Shown piece after piece: positions 33,665-42,463 of a stretch of 49,778 nucleotides of DNA. The stretch is from an uncultured Mycoplasmatota bacterium (lineage in GTDB: Bacteria > Bacillota_I > Bacilli_A > RF39 > UBA660): contig CAMVED010000008.1 in the NCBI GenBank assembly GCA_947166445.1, positions 1 to 49,778 of the forward strand, given 5' to 3'. The notes under the pieces were generated by a model. It made no database searches. It had not been told where the DNA came from and was given only the letters and a program-made list of their open reading frames with translations. The translations under genes were made by a program, and so were the position numbers. The stretch's first letter is position 1. Each line of letters starts with the position of its first letter.

Positions 33665-34406
33665 TCTTTTAGAAATAAAAAACTTAAGCAAAATATACCA
33701 TAATGAAAAAGGAGAACTTATTGCCTTAAAAGATATAAGTCTTGAAATTAAACAAGATGAATTCGTTTCTTTAGTAGGCCCATCAGGATGTGGAAAATCA
33801 ACAATTCTTTCAATTATTTCAGGAATGATGAAAAAATCTTCTGGAGAAATAAAATTTAATAAAAAAAAACCTAAAATCGGATATATGCTGCAAGAAGATT
33901 CGTTATTTCCATGGAGAACAGTACTAGATAATGCTTGTTTAGGACTAGAAATAAAAAAAGAATTAAATGATAATACAAAGAAAAATGTAATAAGACTTTT
34001 AAAAAAATATGGATTAGGAGATTTCATAGATAGTTATCCTAATAGTTTATCTGGAGGTTTAAAACAAAGAGTTGCCTTAATTAGAACACTAGCTCTAAAT
34101 CCTGACATACTACTTTTAGATGAACCCTTCTCTGCTCTAGATTATCAAACTAGACTTGCCTTATCTGATGATTTAAAACATATAATCTTAAACGAGAAAA
34201 AAACTGCAATTATGGTTACACATGATATAGCAGAGGCAATCAGTATGTCAGATAAAGTAATTGTTATAACTAATCGCCCTGGAAAAGTTAAAAAAATAAT
34301 AAACATAGAACTAGAAAAAAATGGTGCTCCTACTGAAAATAGAAAAGATAAAAGATTTAATTATTACTATGAAATGATTTGGAAGGAATTGGATCATCAT
34401 GTATAG
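33654..34406 (+). CDS. ABC transporter ATPase (SsuB/TauB/ThiZ type)
   Basis: 250 residues. Walker A SLVGPSGCGKST, Q-loop YMLQEDSLFPWRT (the LFPW element is typical of the taurine/nitrate family), signature LSGGLKQRVALIRTL, Walker B ILLLDEPFSALD and switch MVTHDIAEA. It powers the adjacent permease. Start ATG lies within the end of the binding-protein gene, and the last codons overlap the permease start by 8 bp, so the three genes are coupled translationally. Confidence 0.95.
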   Translation: MKTNLLEIKNLSKIYHNEKGELIALKDISLEIKQDEFVSLVGPSGCGKSTILSIISGMMKKSSGEIKFNKKKPKIGYMLQEDSLFPWRTVLDNACLGLEIKKELNDNTKKNVIRLLKKYGLGDFIDSYPNSLSGGLKQRVALIRTLALNPDILLLDEPFSALDYQTRLALSDDLKHIILNEKKTAIMVTHDIAEAISMSDKVIVITNRPGKVKKIINIELEKNGAPTENRKDKRFNYYYEMIWKELDHHV

Positions 34407-35184
34407 TAATGAACATCAACTCTATTTAAAAAATAAAAAAAGGAACAAAAACATAATATTGTTCTTCAGAATATTTATAGTACTATTTTTTCTAATTGTT
34501 TGGGAGGTGCTAGCTAAAACAGAAATAATAAATCCGTTTCTCACCTCTTCGCCCTCAAAAGTTATAACTACTATTATAGATTTATATAAACAAAATAATT
34601 TATTTAAACATATTTGGACTACTTTTTATGAAACAATCGCAAGTTTCTCAATTGCTAGTATAATTGGCTTAATAGTAGCCAGCATCTTATGGAGTAATAA
34701 CACCATATCTAAAATATTAGACCCCTATTTAACAGTTCTAAACTCACTTCCTAAAGTATCACTAGGACCACTTATTATAATTTGGATAGGCGCAAATACT
34801 AATTCAATTATTTTTATGACGCTTTTAATAACAGTATTTACCGCAATAATCAATATATATAGTGCTTTTATTAATACTGACAAACAAAAAATAATACTAT
34901 TAAAAACATTCGGAGCAAACAAAATACAAATATTTACAAAGCTAGTTCTAAGAGGAAACACAAAAAATTTAGTAAACACTTTAAAAATAAATATAAGTCT
35001 ATCTTTAATTGGAGTAATAATGGGAGAACTTTTAGTATCTAAAAAAGGTCTTGGATACTTAATTACATATGGATCACAAGTATTTAATTTAAACTTAGTC
35101 ATTACTTCAATATTCATGCTGGGCATAATGTCTTATTTACTTTATTTTTGTATTGATTTATTAGAAAAGAAACTAAATAAATAA
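34399..35184 (+). CDS. ABC transporter permease (SsuC/TauC type)
   Basis: 261 residues with about six TM helices. TSSPSKVITTIIDLYKQN near the N-terminus and VLNSLPKVSLGPLIIIWIGAN plus the EAA-loop-like segment FGANKIQIFTKLVLRG are standard for the BPD-transport permease family that partners SsuB-like ATPases. It ends in a perfect bidirectional terminator. SD-like GGAAGGAATTGG within the ATPase gene. Confidence 0.93.
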   Translation: MYSNEHQLYLKNKKRNKNIILFFRIFIVLFFLIVWEVLAKTEIINPFLTSSPSKVITTIIDLYKQNNLFKHIWTTFYETIASFSIASIIGLIVASILWSNNTISKILDPYLTVLNSLPKVSLGPLIIIWIGANTNSIIFMTLLITVFTAIINIYSAFINTDKQKIILLKTFGANKIQIFTKLVLRGNTKNLVNTLKINISLSLIGVIMGELLVSKKGLGYLITYGSQVFNLNLVITSIFMLGIMSYLLYFCIDLLEKKLNK

Positions 35185-35205
35185 CGAAGAAAAATCTTCG
35201 TTATT
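35180..35205. terminator. Bidirectional terminator between permease and sortase genes
   Basis: 11-bp stem AATAACGAAGA/TCTTCGTTATT with AAAA loop. Both stop codons are inside. A weak T-rich tract follows (TATTATTTG). Confidence 0.75.
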
Positions 35206-35791
35206 TATTATTTGAAACTCTAATTAAATGTGCTATATAAATGAGCTGTTTATCAAAAGACTTACAAGTAGTAAGAACTAACTTTTTAGTATAAATATTA
35301 TCTTTTATAGTAATTTCACCATTTTTGTTTTCATAATAATACTTAACTATTTTATATTCATATCTTTTATTATTAAAATAAACATAAACTATATCATCAA
35401 TATCTAACTTATATAATTTTTTAAAATAAGAAACATATGAATTACCACTATGAGCTGCCAAAACAAAAGTACTATTATTTTCATTTGGTAACATAAATGG
35501 TTTTAATATAGTAATATTCTCATTAATGTTATTATGAACAGATAAAGGATGGACAAAACCACCCTTTAAATTTATTTTTGGTATTTCAATAAACCCTATA
35601 AAATCATTATTATCATGTTTAATATTTGATTTAATTAACTTGGTTGTAACTACAGGAGTCTCATTAAAAAACTCATCAATTTTTTTATTATAATTTTTTA
35701 TTGATTTATAATTATATATTAAATCAAAACTCATTAGCATTATTCCAACAAATATAAATAACAAAAAAACTACTCTAATTATACTTCTCAT
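35201..35791 (-). CDS. Sortase next to a sortase substrate; catalytic Arg replaced by Gln
   Basis: About 196 residues. One N-terminal TM helix (IIRVVFLLFIFVGIMLMSFDLI), then a sortase barrel: FIGFIEIPKINLKGGFVHP, VLAAHSGNSYVSYF (catalytic His), LVLTTCKSFDKQLIYIA (Cys). The Arg expected after the Cys (as in NQRLIV of the other sortase here) is Gln (CAG). It probably anchors the thioester adhesin encoded just upstream (VPKTG signal), with which it overlaps by 17 bp. ATG 35791 is chosen; the track start is a TTG without SD. Class assignment (D/E-like) is uncertain. Confidence 0.8.
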   Translation of the reverse strand: MRSIIRVVFLLFIFVGIMLMSFDLIYNYKSIKNYNKKIDEFFNETPVVTTKLIKSNIKHDNNDFIGFIEIPKINLKGGFVHPLSVHNNINENITILKPFMLPNENNSTFVLAAHSGNSYVSYFKKLYKLDIDDIVYVYFNNKRYEYKIVKYYYENKNGEITIKDNIYTKKLVLTTCKSFDKQLIYIAHLIRVSNNK

Positions 35792-37826
35792 ATATAAAAT
35801 AACTAGAACCAATTACTACTAGTATACTTGCTATAATACCAATAATATTAAAAGCACCAGTTTTAGGAACTTTCACTGTGTTTTTATTATTTTTAATTAT
35901 AAGTTTAACATTTTGCTTATCTTCTTTTATTTCAAAACAATGTTTTTCTTTTGAAAGTTTATATCCCTCGGGAGCTTTTGTTTCATAAACGCAGTACTTT
36001 CCGGCAATCATAGTTTTAATAGTTAATTTTCCGTTTTTATTAGTAACACCCTTAAACATTGCTTTGTTATTTTCAACTAGGTATATATCAAATTCTGCTC
36101 CACTTAATAACTCATCTGTTTTACTATCTTTTTTTACTATTGTCAAAGATCCTTCTTTTCTATAATTTTTCATATTTGCTTTTATTATTTTTCCGTTTTC
36201 TATTACTTCAAAAGACATTCTCTCATTATTCAATTTATAATATTTTGGAGCTTCTTTTTCCAAAATATAGTATTTACCTATATCCAAATTAGGTAGAAAA
36301 ATCTTACCGTTTTTATCAGTTCTACCACTGTAAATCAAAGTATTATCCTCTTTATAAATTTCCATTAAACAATTAGGAACAGGTACATCTAAAGAATAAT
36401 CAGTTTTTGAGAATTCTAATACAGATTTTTTTATATCTTTAGCCTTTAATTCGTACATTTTTTCTTTATTTACATTAACAGTGATATCATCAGAAAACAC
36501 ATACCCTTCTTCACCAGTTACTTGTTTCAAGGTATAAACACCATATGGTAAATCAATCATACCAATACCGTCTTGATTAGTAACCAACTCTTCTATCTTA
36601 TTGTTATTTTTGTCAAAAATATCAAATGATGCACCTTTTTCGGGAACATATTTTTCACCTGAACCACCTTTTGTTTTAATAAGCTTTATAGTTCCTTTTA
36701 TTACTTCGTCCTCTACATTAATTGTTATATTATTATCTTTACCACTCAAAGTAAAAGGATACGTTTCTTCATTTATTTTATACCCTTTCGGAGCCTTTAT
36801 TTCTTTCAACAAATAATCACCATAAGGTAAACCAGTTTTAGCTAAACCAAATTCTTTAGTTTTTATTTTCGTTACTAGTTCATTATTTGTATTATATATT
36901 CCATATTCAGCACCTTCAAGAGTAGCATCTCCTGAAGGAACTGACTTTTTCGTTTCGCTATCTACTTTTTGAATATTTACAAAACCATCAGTTACTTCCA
37001 AAAGAAATTTAAAAGATTTCCCTTCCGGTGCACCCATTCTAATAATATCTTGAAAATCACTACTAACAAAAGCTCCAAACTTTTCATTTGTTTTAGGTAC
37101 TATTTTAAAACTGACTTGATAAGGACTACTAAATTCAGAATACACAGTTAACTTATCATTGTTTTGCTCAAGCAAAACTCTTTGAGAAACATTTGACAAA
37201 GTATAATTATGGAAAACTTTATTAGTATCGGTTAACGTCTTTTTTTTGCCAGCTTCTACTATTACAATTTGATTAGCAAAACTTGGAAGCTTACTATAAT
37301 CATTTACTAATTTATTCAACTCAGATACTTCACTTTTATATAACAATGAATCTGGAACAGCATCACGATTCACTTTAAATGTCCAAGTTAAATCAGGTCT
37401 CATTATCCTCCATATCATAACTTGTGTTATTCCATACCATTTTTTATCAGTATGATCAATAAAATTATCTTTATAACCATATCCAAAATAAGCAAGAAGT
37501 TGAACCTTTTTATACTTTTCTTCTGTAAGATCAGTTTTACTAATTATTTCATCTTTATCTGTATAAATATTATGAGAGCCTGAATAAGAACCTACAAGTG
37601 GTGTTGCAGGATCAATACAATAATAAATCTTATCATCTATGGTAGACTTAATCATCCAACTATTATAATCCATGTACCTATTAGATTCTTCTGCAAAAAC
37701 AGTAAAACCTGAATCTGGGTGCCATACCTCATAAAGCTTTCCATTATACACACTAGCATTAACCCAATTTATTCTAATTGCTAATAATGAAATCATCATT
37801 AACAAATAAATCAATATTCTTTTCAT
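35775..37826 (-). CDS. Wall-anchored adhesin: thioester domain plus four SpaA/Cna-B domains, VPKTG signal
   Basis: 683 residues from ATG 37826 (SD GAGGAGGT; the track ORF adds 26 spurious codons). Signal peptide ends WVNA/SVYNG. The N-terminal domain has the thioester pair: Cys in YYCIDPATP (residue 70) and Gln in YGITQVMIWR (residue 135), as in TED adhesins that bind host targets covalently. Four prealbumin-like SpaA domains follow from about residue 280, each with a Lys near its start (IQKVD, LIKTK, FSKTD, IVKKD) and a closing KEIKAPKGY/ETKAPEGY-type motif, so intramolecular isopeptide bonds are likely. The C-terminus is VPKTG, a hydrophobic helix and YEKYN. It overlaps its sortase gene. 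Confidence 0.9.
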   Translation of the reverse strand: MKRILIYLLMMISLLAIRINWVNASVYNGKLYEVWHPDSGFTVFAEESNRYMDYNSWMIKSTIDDKIYYCIDPATPLVGSYSGSHNIYTDKDEIISKTDLTEEKYKKVQLLAYFGYGYKDNFIDHTDKKWYGITQVMIWRIMRPDLTWTFKVNRDAVPDSLLYKSEVSELNKLVNDYSKLPSFANQIVIVEAGKKKTLTDTNKVFHNYTLSNVSQRVLLEQNNDKLTVYSEFSSPYQVSFKIVPKTNEKFGAFVSSDFQDIIRMGAPEGKSFKFLLEVTDGFVNIQKVDSETKKSVPSGDATLEGAEYGIYNTNNELVTKIKTKEFGLAKTGLPYGDYLLKEIKAPKGYKINEETYPFTLSGKDNNITINVEDEVIKGTIKLIKTKGGSGEKYVPEKGASFDIFDKNNNKIEELVTNQDGIGMIDLPYGVYTLKQVTGEEGYVFSDDITVNVNKEKMYELKAKDIKKSVLEFSKTDYSLDVPVPNCLMEIYKEDNTLIYSGRTDKNGKIFLPNLDIGKYYILEKEAPKYYKLNNERMSFEVIENGKIIKANMKNYRKEGSLTIVKKDSKTDELLSGAEFDIYLVENNKAMFKGVTNKNGKLTIKTMIAGKYCVYETKAPEGYKLSKEKHCFEIKEDKQNVKLIIKNNKNTVKVPKTGAFNIIGIIASILVVIGSSYFIYEKYN

Positions 37827-37922
37827 TTTTACCTCCTCATATAAATAATTACTAAAAAAAATGAAAAGACCTAACTTTTCTTTGTTTTTTTTCGATTTTT
37901 TCATAAAAATAGATATTTACAA

Positions 37923-37950
37923 TTCAAAGAATAACAGATTTTCATAAAAT
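37923..37950 (+). promoter_or_regulatory. Possible promoter of the collagen-like gene
   Basis: TTCAAA, 16 nt, TAAAAT, followed after about 20 nt by the ATG at 37971. Confidence 0.45.
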
Positions 37951-37970
37951 AAAATAGAAAGGATGATGAT

Positions 37971-38381
37971 ATGGAAGGACGCAATAATAATGGTTGTGGA
38001 AACAGACCATTTCCACCATTTCCTAATATAAACTTTGTTGGTGTCATTGGACCTACCGGACCTACTGGACCAAGCGGAGGACCTACTGGTGCTACTGGGC
38101 CTACGGGACCTCAAGGTTTAACAGGTGAAACTGGACCAACTGGTGCTACGGGACCTACTGGACCTACTGGACCTGCTGGTCCTGCTGGTGGTGTTGGACC
38201 TGCTGGTCCTGCCGGTGCTACTGGGCCTGCTGGCCCTGCAGGAGTTACTCCAACATTTACTATGGGAACAGTTACTACTGGAGCTCCTGGAACAGAGGCT
38301 TCAGCAACAATGACTGGCACACCTCCTAACTATGTATTAAACTTAACAATACCACAAGGGCCTACCGGACCTGCTGCATAA
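37971..38381 (+). CDS. Collagen-like Gly-X-Y repeat protein
   Basis: 136 residues: a short N-terminal region ([24 protein letters not shown]), about 24 GXY triplets dominated by GPT, GPA and GAT, then a C-terminal region ([20 protein letters not shown], ending [13 protein letters not shown]). The layout resembles BclA-type filaments and bacterial collagen-like surface proteins; the Thr in GPT triplets is a known glycosylation site in such proteins. No signal peptide or anchor is seen, as in BclA. SD AAAGGATG. The repeat DNA is more GC-rich than its surroundings, from Gly/Pro codons. The TPR glycosyltransferase gene follows. No spore genes are nearby, so a vegetative surface role is as likely as an exosporium one. 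Confidence 0.85.
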   Translation: MEGRNNNGCGNRPFPPFPNINFVGVIGPTGPTGPSGGPTGATGPTGPQGLTGETGPTGATGPTGPTGPAGPAGGVGPAGPAGATGPAGPAGVTPTFTMGTVTTGAPGTEASATMTGTPPNYVLNLTIPQGPTGPAA

Positions 38382-38400
38382 AATTATTATATGGTTAATT

Positions 38401-38437
38401 TAAAAAGTAGGAAAAAACATAATATTCCTACTTTTTT
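38401..38437 (+). terminator. Terminator after the collagen-like gene
   Basis: AAAAAGTAGGAA, 11-nt loop, TTCCTACTTTTTT: 12-bp stem with T-run. Confidence 0.88.
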
Positions 38438-38493
38438 GTGCATACATTATATATTTAATTCATTTTTATTCATAAATTATAATGGTGATACTT

Positions 38494-39588
38494 ATGAATA
38501 AAAACAAATATAAAGTATGTGTTTATGCGATTACTAAAAATGAAGAGAAATTTGCTAAACGATGGTTTAATTCGATGAAAGAAGCTGATAAAATATATAT
38601 ACTTGATACAGGTTCCACTGATAAAACAGTACAAATTCTAAAAAACCTTGGAGCTCATGTTATCACAAAAGAAATAAAACCATGGAGATTTGATATAGCT
38701 AGAAACCTATCATTAGATTTAGTACCAACCGATACTGACATTTGTGTTTGTACTGATTTAGATGAAGTTTTTGAAAAAGGTTGGCGAACAACACTAGAGA
38801 AGATTTGGTCAAAAAACAAAATAACAAGATTAGGATACAACTACAATTGGAGTTTTGATAGCAATAACAATCCAGCGGTTAACTTTTATATATCAAAAAT
38901 ACACAGTAGAAACAATTACATTTGGAAACATCCAGTTCATGAAGTTTTAGTAAACATTAAGAACAATGAAGAATTAATAAACACCAACGAAATAACTTTA
39001 AATCATTATCCAGATAATAAAAAATCAAGATCAAGCTATTTACCACTTTTAGAATTATCAGTACAAGAAGACCCAAACGATGATAGAAACGTACACTATC
39101 TAGGAAGAGAATACATGTATTATCAGCAATGGGAAAAAGCTATAAAAACTTTAAAAAAACATCTATCACTTCCAACTGCAACTTGGAAAGATGAAAGATG
39201 TGCATCAATGAGATTTATTGCTAGATGTTATAGTAATTTAAATAATAAAAATGAAGCAATTAAATGGTATGATAAAGCAATAAAAGAAGCCTCTTACTTA
39301 AGAGATCCCCACGTTGAAAAAGCTCTATTAATGTATAAACTTCAAGATTATAACAAAGTAATATACTTATGTAACAAAGCATTAGATATACCTAAAAATG
39401 AAAAAAGTTATATAAATGAACCATTTAGTTATGACCACACAATATACGATTTATTATCAATGTGCTACTACTATAAAAATGATAAAAACTTAGCACTCTA
39501 TTATATTAATAAAGCAATAGAAATATCTCCAAACATTGAAAGATTAAAAAACAATAAAAAAATATTTGAAAATATGGAAGAGTTTTAA
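38494..39588 (+). CDS. Family 2 glycosyltransferase with C-terminal TPRs
   Basis: 364 residues. N-terminal GT2 domain: VCVYAITKNEEKFAKRWFNSM, YILDTGSTDKTVQIL, a DxD-type CTDLDEVF for metal/nucleotide sugar, and IWKHPVHEVL. C-terminal TPR-like helices (residues about 200-350: YYQQWEKAIKTLKKHL, NNKNEAIKWYDKAIKEA, LALYYINKAIEISPN). This pairing is common in protein or polysaccharide glycosyltransferases; beside a GPT-rich collagen-like protein it plausibly O-glycosylates its Thr residues (inference). The first ATG (38482) lies in a TATAAT/SD stretch; ATG 38494 is correctly spaced after GGTGAT. No signal peptide, so cytoplasmic. Confidence 0.85.
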   Translation: MNKNKYKVCVYAITKNEEKFAKRWFNSMKEADKIYILDTGSTDKTVQILKNLGAHVITKEIKPWRFDIARNLSLDLVPTDTDICVCTDLDEVFEKGWRTTLEKIWSKNKITRLGYNYNWSFDSNNNPAVNFYISKIHSRNNYIWKHPVHEVLVNIKNNEELINTNEITLNHYPDNKKSRSSYLPLLELSVQEDPNDDRNVHYLGREYMYYQQWEKAIKTLKKHLSLPTATWKDERCASMRFIARCYSNLNNKNEAIKWYDKAIKEASYLRDPHVEKALLMYKLQDYNKVIYLCNKALDIPKNEKSYINEPFSYDHTIYDLLSMCYYYKNDKNLALYYINKAIEISPNIERLKNNKKIFENMEEF

Positions 39589-39604
39589 CTCTTCTTTTTA
39601 TTTT
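39577..39604 (+). terminator. Terminator after the glycosyltransferase
   Basis: GAAGAGT-TTTA-ACTCTTC then TTTTTATTTT; the stop codon is within the loop and stem. Confidence 0.8.
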
Positions 39605-39622
39605 ATTAGCATATAATTTAAT

Positions 39623-40420
39623 ATGATAAATTTTATAAAAGGAATAATAGTTGGAATTTTTAACATCATACCAGGTCTTAGTGGCAGCGCTCTATTAGTT
39701 ATTTTTGACTTGTATGAAAAATGTTTAAATTCAATAGGAAACTTTTTTAGAAAACCAAAAGAAAACTTTATTTTTCTCTTACCTATTACTCTTGGAATAA
39801 TACTAGGAACTTACCTTTTTAGCAATATTGTTTTTGTGCTCATAAACAAGTGGCCTATGGAACTATATACAATATTTACTTTTTTTATACTAGGAACAAT
39901 ACCCCATTTGTTTCATGAAGCTACTAAAAAAGGTTTTCAAAAAACATATATAATTTCCTTTTTAACTACTTTTATTTTAGGAATGTCCTTACTATTTTTA
40001 GATACTAAAAACTTAAACTATAGTATTGATTATAGTGCTATAAGTATTATTAAATACTTTATAATTGGTATAACTTTATCATTTTCTACAATAATACCAG
40101 GTATATCTTCAACAGTATTATTATCTTTAATGAATCTATATGGCATATACATATATAGTATATCTTCTATTAATCTATTTGTACTGATTCCTGCATGTCT
40201 AGGATTTGCTATTACTACATTTTTTATATCTAAAATAATAAATTATTTATTAAAAAACTATTATGGCTATACTTATTTTGCTATTCTTGGTTTTTCTTTA
40301 TCTACAATTCCTTGTCTTTTACAAACAAAAATAGTTTTCAACAACAGTTTTGTTATTAGCATAATAATAGGAATAATTGCTTTCTTTATAACTAATTATT
40401 CATTCAGGGTGATAAAATGA
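39623..40420 (+). CDS. DUF368 family membrane protein (PopT-type undecaprenyl-phosphate translocase)
   Basis: 265 residues, about eight TM segments. The family's duplicated motif is present twice: FNIIPGLSGSALLVIFDLYEK near the start and TIIPGISSTVLLSLMNLYG near residue 160. DUF368 proteins have been characterised as C55-phosphate translocases (PopT) returning lipid carrier to the inner face, which would serve wall synthesis here. TATAAT (39612-39617) is only 5 nt before the ATG and there is no SD, so the message may be leaderless. It ends in ATGA overlapping the ZIP gene start, and its TGA supports the standard code. Confidence 0.85.
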   Translation: MINFIKGIIVGIFNIIPGLSGSALLVIFDLYEKCLNSIGNFFRKPKENFIFLLPITLGIILGTYLFSNIVFVLINKWPMELYTIFTFFILGTIPHLFHEATKKGFQKTYIISFLTTFILGMSLLFLDTKNLNYSIDYSAISIIKYFIIGITLSFSTIIPGISSTVLLSLMNLYGIYIYSISSINLFVLIPACLGFAITTFFISKIINYLLKNYYGYTYFAILGFSLSTIPCLLQTKIVFNNSFVISIIIGIIAFFITNYSFRVIK

Positions 40421-41157
40421 ATACAACTATCGCCTTTGTTTTATCTTCTCTAGCAGGTCTCTCAACTTTAATAGGATCTTTTATAATATTTTTATCTAAA
40501 AAAAAGAGTTTAAACTTCCTAATCGGAGGAATTTCCTTTGCTTCTTCTGTAATGCTATTTCTATCATTATTTGACTTAATACCAGAAAGTATTCATTTTT
40601 TTAAATACACTTACACATCTTTTATAAGCATTATTATATCCTTAATATTTTTATGTATTGGTATGTGTATATCCTTGATAGTAGATAAACTTTTTCCGAA
40701 TACATTTAACGAAAAATCATTATATAAACTAGGATTAATTACAATGATTGGTATTATGATTCATAATATTCCTGAAGGCATTGCTACATTTATAACAACT
40801 AGCGAAAACATAAAACTAGGCTTATCTATCACTATTGCTATTGCAATGCATAATATCCCCGAAGGAATAAGTATATCCCTTCCTATTTACTACTACTCAA
40901 GAAGTTATAAAAAATCCTTTTTTTACACATTTATATGTGCTATTTCTGAACCTTTCGGAGCATTAATAGCTTATTTGTTTTTAAAACCATCCTATCACAC
41001 ATTTGGAATAATCTACTCACTAATCGCAGGAATCATGATCCATATCTCAATTTATGAATTATTGCCAGAAGTCACTAAATATAAAAGGCATAGAATAACT
41101 TATATATTCTATGCCTTAGGAATAATACTAGTACTAATAAATCTATTATTATTTTAA
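40417..41157 (+). CDS. ZIP family divalent metal transporter (ZupT-like)
   Basis: 246 residues, about eight TM helices. The two metal-binding motifs are seen: MIGIMIHNIPEGIATF (TM4) and IAIAMHNIPEGISISLP (TM5), with SEPFGALIAYLF later. It would import Zn2+ (perhaps also Fe2+/Mn2+, as known for ZupT). Translationally coupled to the DUF368 gene by a 4-bp ATGA overlap. The His-rich loop common between TM3 and TM4 is short (KLFPNTFNEKSLYK). A 12-bp inverted repeat lies within its 3' coding end. Confidence 0.92.
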   Translation: MNTTIAFVLSSLAGLSTLIGSFIIFLSKKKSLNFLIGGISFASSVMLFLSLFDLIPESIHFFKYTYTSFISIIISLIFLCIGMCISLIVDKLFPNTFNEKSLYKLGLITMIGIMIHNIPEGIATFITTSENIKLGLSITIAIAMHNIPEGISISLPIYYYSRSYKKSFFYTFICAISEPFGALIAYLFLKPSYHTFGIIYSLIAGIMIHISIYELLPEVTKYKRHRITYIFYALGIILVLINLLLF

Positions 41158-42375
41158 ATTACTATTATACTTTTGTACTATAGTACTATAATCATAACCA
41201 TTTATTTTATATTCTTTTAACTTACTATTAGAATATCCCAAAACGTAAATATTCTTATCTTTTAAATATATACTACTATAAAAATCATTTTTATTACCTT
41301 TTAAAATATTAGAATCTTTTTCATATAAATTTTTATCATATTTAACTATTACTGCATCACTTGCTAAAGATTTATCTTTAGGTTTTCCAACGTAACCACA
41401 AACAATGATATTTCCATCACTATCGATATCTATATCATTAAAATAATTTATATTGTAATTAGTATACTTTGTATTATCTATTTCATTTAGTTTTGAATCA
41501 AATTTTACAAGAGCAGCACTATAATTACTTAACTCTTTTGGATTAACTACCTTAGTAGTAGCAACATAATAACTATTTCCATCTTTTACAACAGCATTAA
41601 TACCACTTTTATCAGTATATCCAAATGAACCAGATTCTAATTTTTTACCATTTTTATCATATCTTACTATAATTCCAGAATTAGCTTTTCCAAGCCCTAC
41701 AACTACATAAGAATCTTTTTCAACTATAATATCGTTAAATGATCCAGTATAAGGTCCTCCGTTATTGACTCTTAATTTTTCTTTACCATTTTGATCATAT
41801 TTTAAAAGAATTCCGCCACCAGTAGTATGATTTCCAATATAACCATCACTATAAATAGAAGTACCTACTACAACAATATCATCACCATCTAATTTAACTT
41901 TTTTAAATTCTGTTTTTTCTAGTATACTTAAATTTTTTCTCCATACTATTTTAAAATTTTTATCATATTTAGATATTATTCCCTCAGACATACCCTCATC
42001 ATGCTGTTCTTTAGTCATTTCAACTTTTCCAACAGCAATATAACCATCTGAAACTTTAACTACATCATTATAACGTCCATTGTATCCCTTTAAAAAACCT
42101 ACTTCTTTTATAGTTTTTCCATCTTTAACTTCAATAATAGTAGCTTTTTCATAACCATCGTCGTATTTGTTAATCTTACTATATCTATAATCACTAGCTC
42201 CTACTCCAATATAATTATTCTCATCATTAAGTACTAAATTGCTAACAACATTATAAAAAGTTGAAGCTTTTCTGTTCTTATAAATCTTAACACTAAAAAA
42301 TATAATTTCTCCCACTAGAAAAACTACCAAAGCAATTATTATAATTCTATATATTTTCTTTTGTTTTTCTGTCAT
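41149..42375 (-). CDS. Membrane-anchored repeat protein, beta-propeller-like
   Basis: 408 residues from ATG 42375 (SD AGGAG; the track ORF starts 10 codons earlier). One N-terminal TM helix (IYRIIIIALVVFLVGEIIFFSV), then an outside domain with repeats of the form DGYIAVG, DDIVVVGTS, DSYVVVGLG, NSYYVATTK, GNIIVCGYVG, KNIYVLGYS, each followed by a segment such as IVRYDKNGK or VIVKYDKNLY. This looks like six to seven propeller blades of the type seen in Ig-like/lipoprotein neighbours of Firmicutes. No catalytic motif recognised. Its end overlaps the convergent ZIP gene by 9 bp. Function unknown; extracytoplasmic sensing or binding is inference. Confidence 0.78.
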   Translation of the reverse strand: MTEKQKKIYRIIIIALVVFLVGEIIFFSVKIYKNRKASTFYNVVSNLVLNDENNYIGVGASDYRYSKINKYDDGYEKATIIEVKDGKTIKEVGFLKGYNGRYNDVVKVSDGYIAVGKVEMTKEQHDEGMSEGIISKYDKNFKIVWRKNLSILEKTEFKKVKLDGDDIVVVGTSIYSDGYIGNHTTGGGILLKYDQNGKEKLRVNNGGPYTGSFNDIIVEKDSYVVVGLGKANSGIIVRYDKNGKKLESGSFGYTDKSGINAVVKDGNSYYVATTKVVNPKELSNYSAALVKFDSKLNEIDNTKYTNYNINYFNDIDIDSDGNIIVCGYVGKPKDKSLASDAVIVKYDKNLYEKDSNILKGNKNDFYSSIYLKDKNIYVLGYSNSKLKEYKINGYDYSTIVQKYNSNLK

Positions 42376-42393
42376 ATTATCAACTCCTAAATA

Positions 42394-42436
42394 AAAATAG
42401 TGCATTACACATATAATATGTTAACACACTATTTTT
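42394..42436 (-). terminator. Stem-loop after the trmB-ytxH operon
   Basis: Minus strand AAAATAGTG...CACTATTTTT with an inner ACATAT/ATATGT stem and T-rich 3' side. It ends in the leader of the next gene, so partial readthrough or attenuation is possible. Confidence 0.6.
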
Positions 42437-42463
42437 AAAGTTTCAATTCATAAAACCAAATAA

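Noticed and set aside
38060-38250. CRISPR-like or tandem DNA repeat
   Set aside because: The periodic ACTGGACCT/GGTGCT units are in frame with Gly-X-Y codons of the collagen-like protein; there are no spacers.
37971-38381. Exosporium (BclA) protein implying sporulation
   Set aside because: Only the collagen-like layout supports it; no spore gene is visible in the window, so the call is left as a collagen-like surface protein.
41086-41116. 12-bp inverted repeat AGGCATAGAATA/TATTCTATGCCT as a terminator
   Set aside because: It is inside the ZIP coding sequence (RHRITYIFYALG) with no T-run; possibly chance or a 3' pause, so not annotated.
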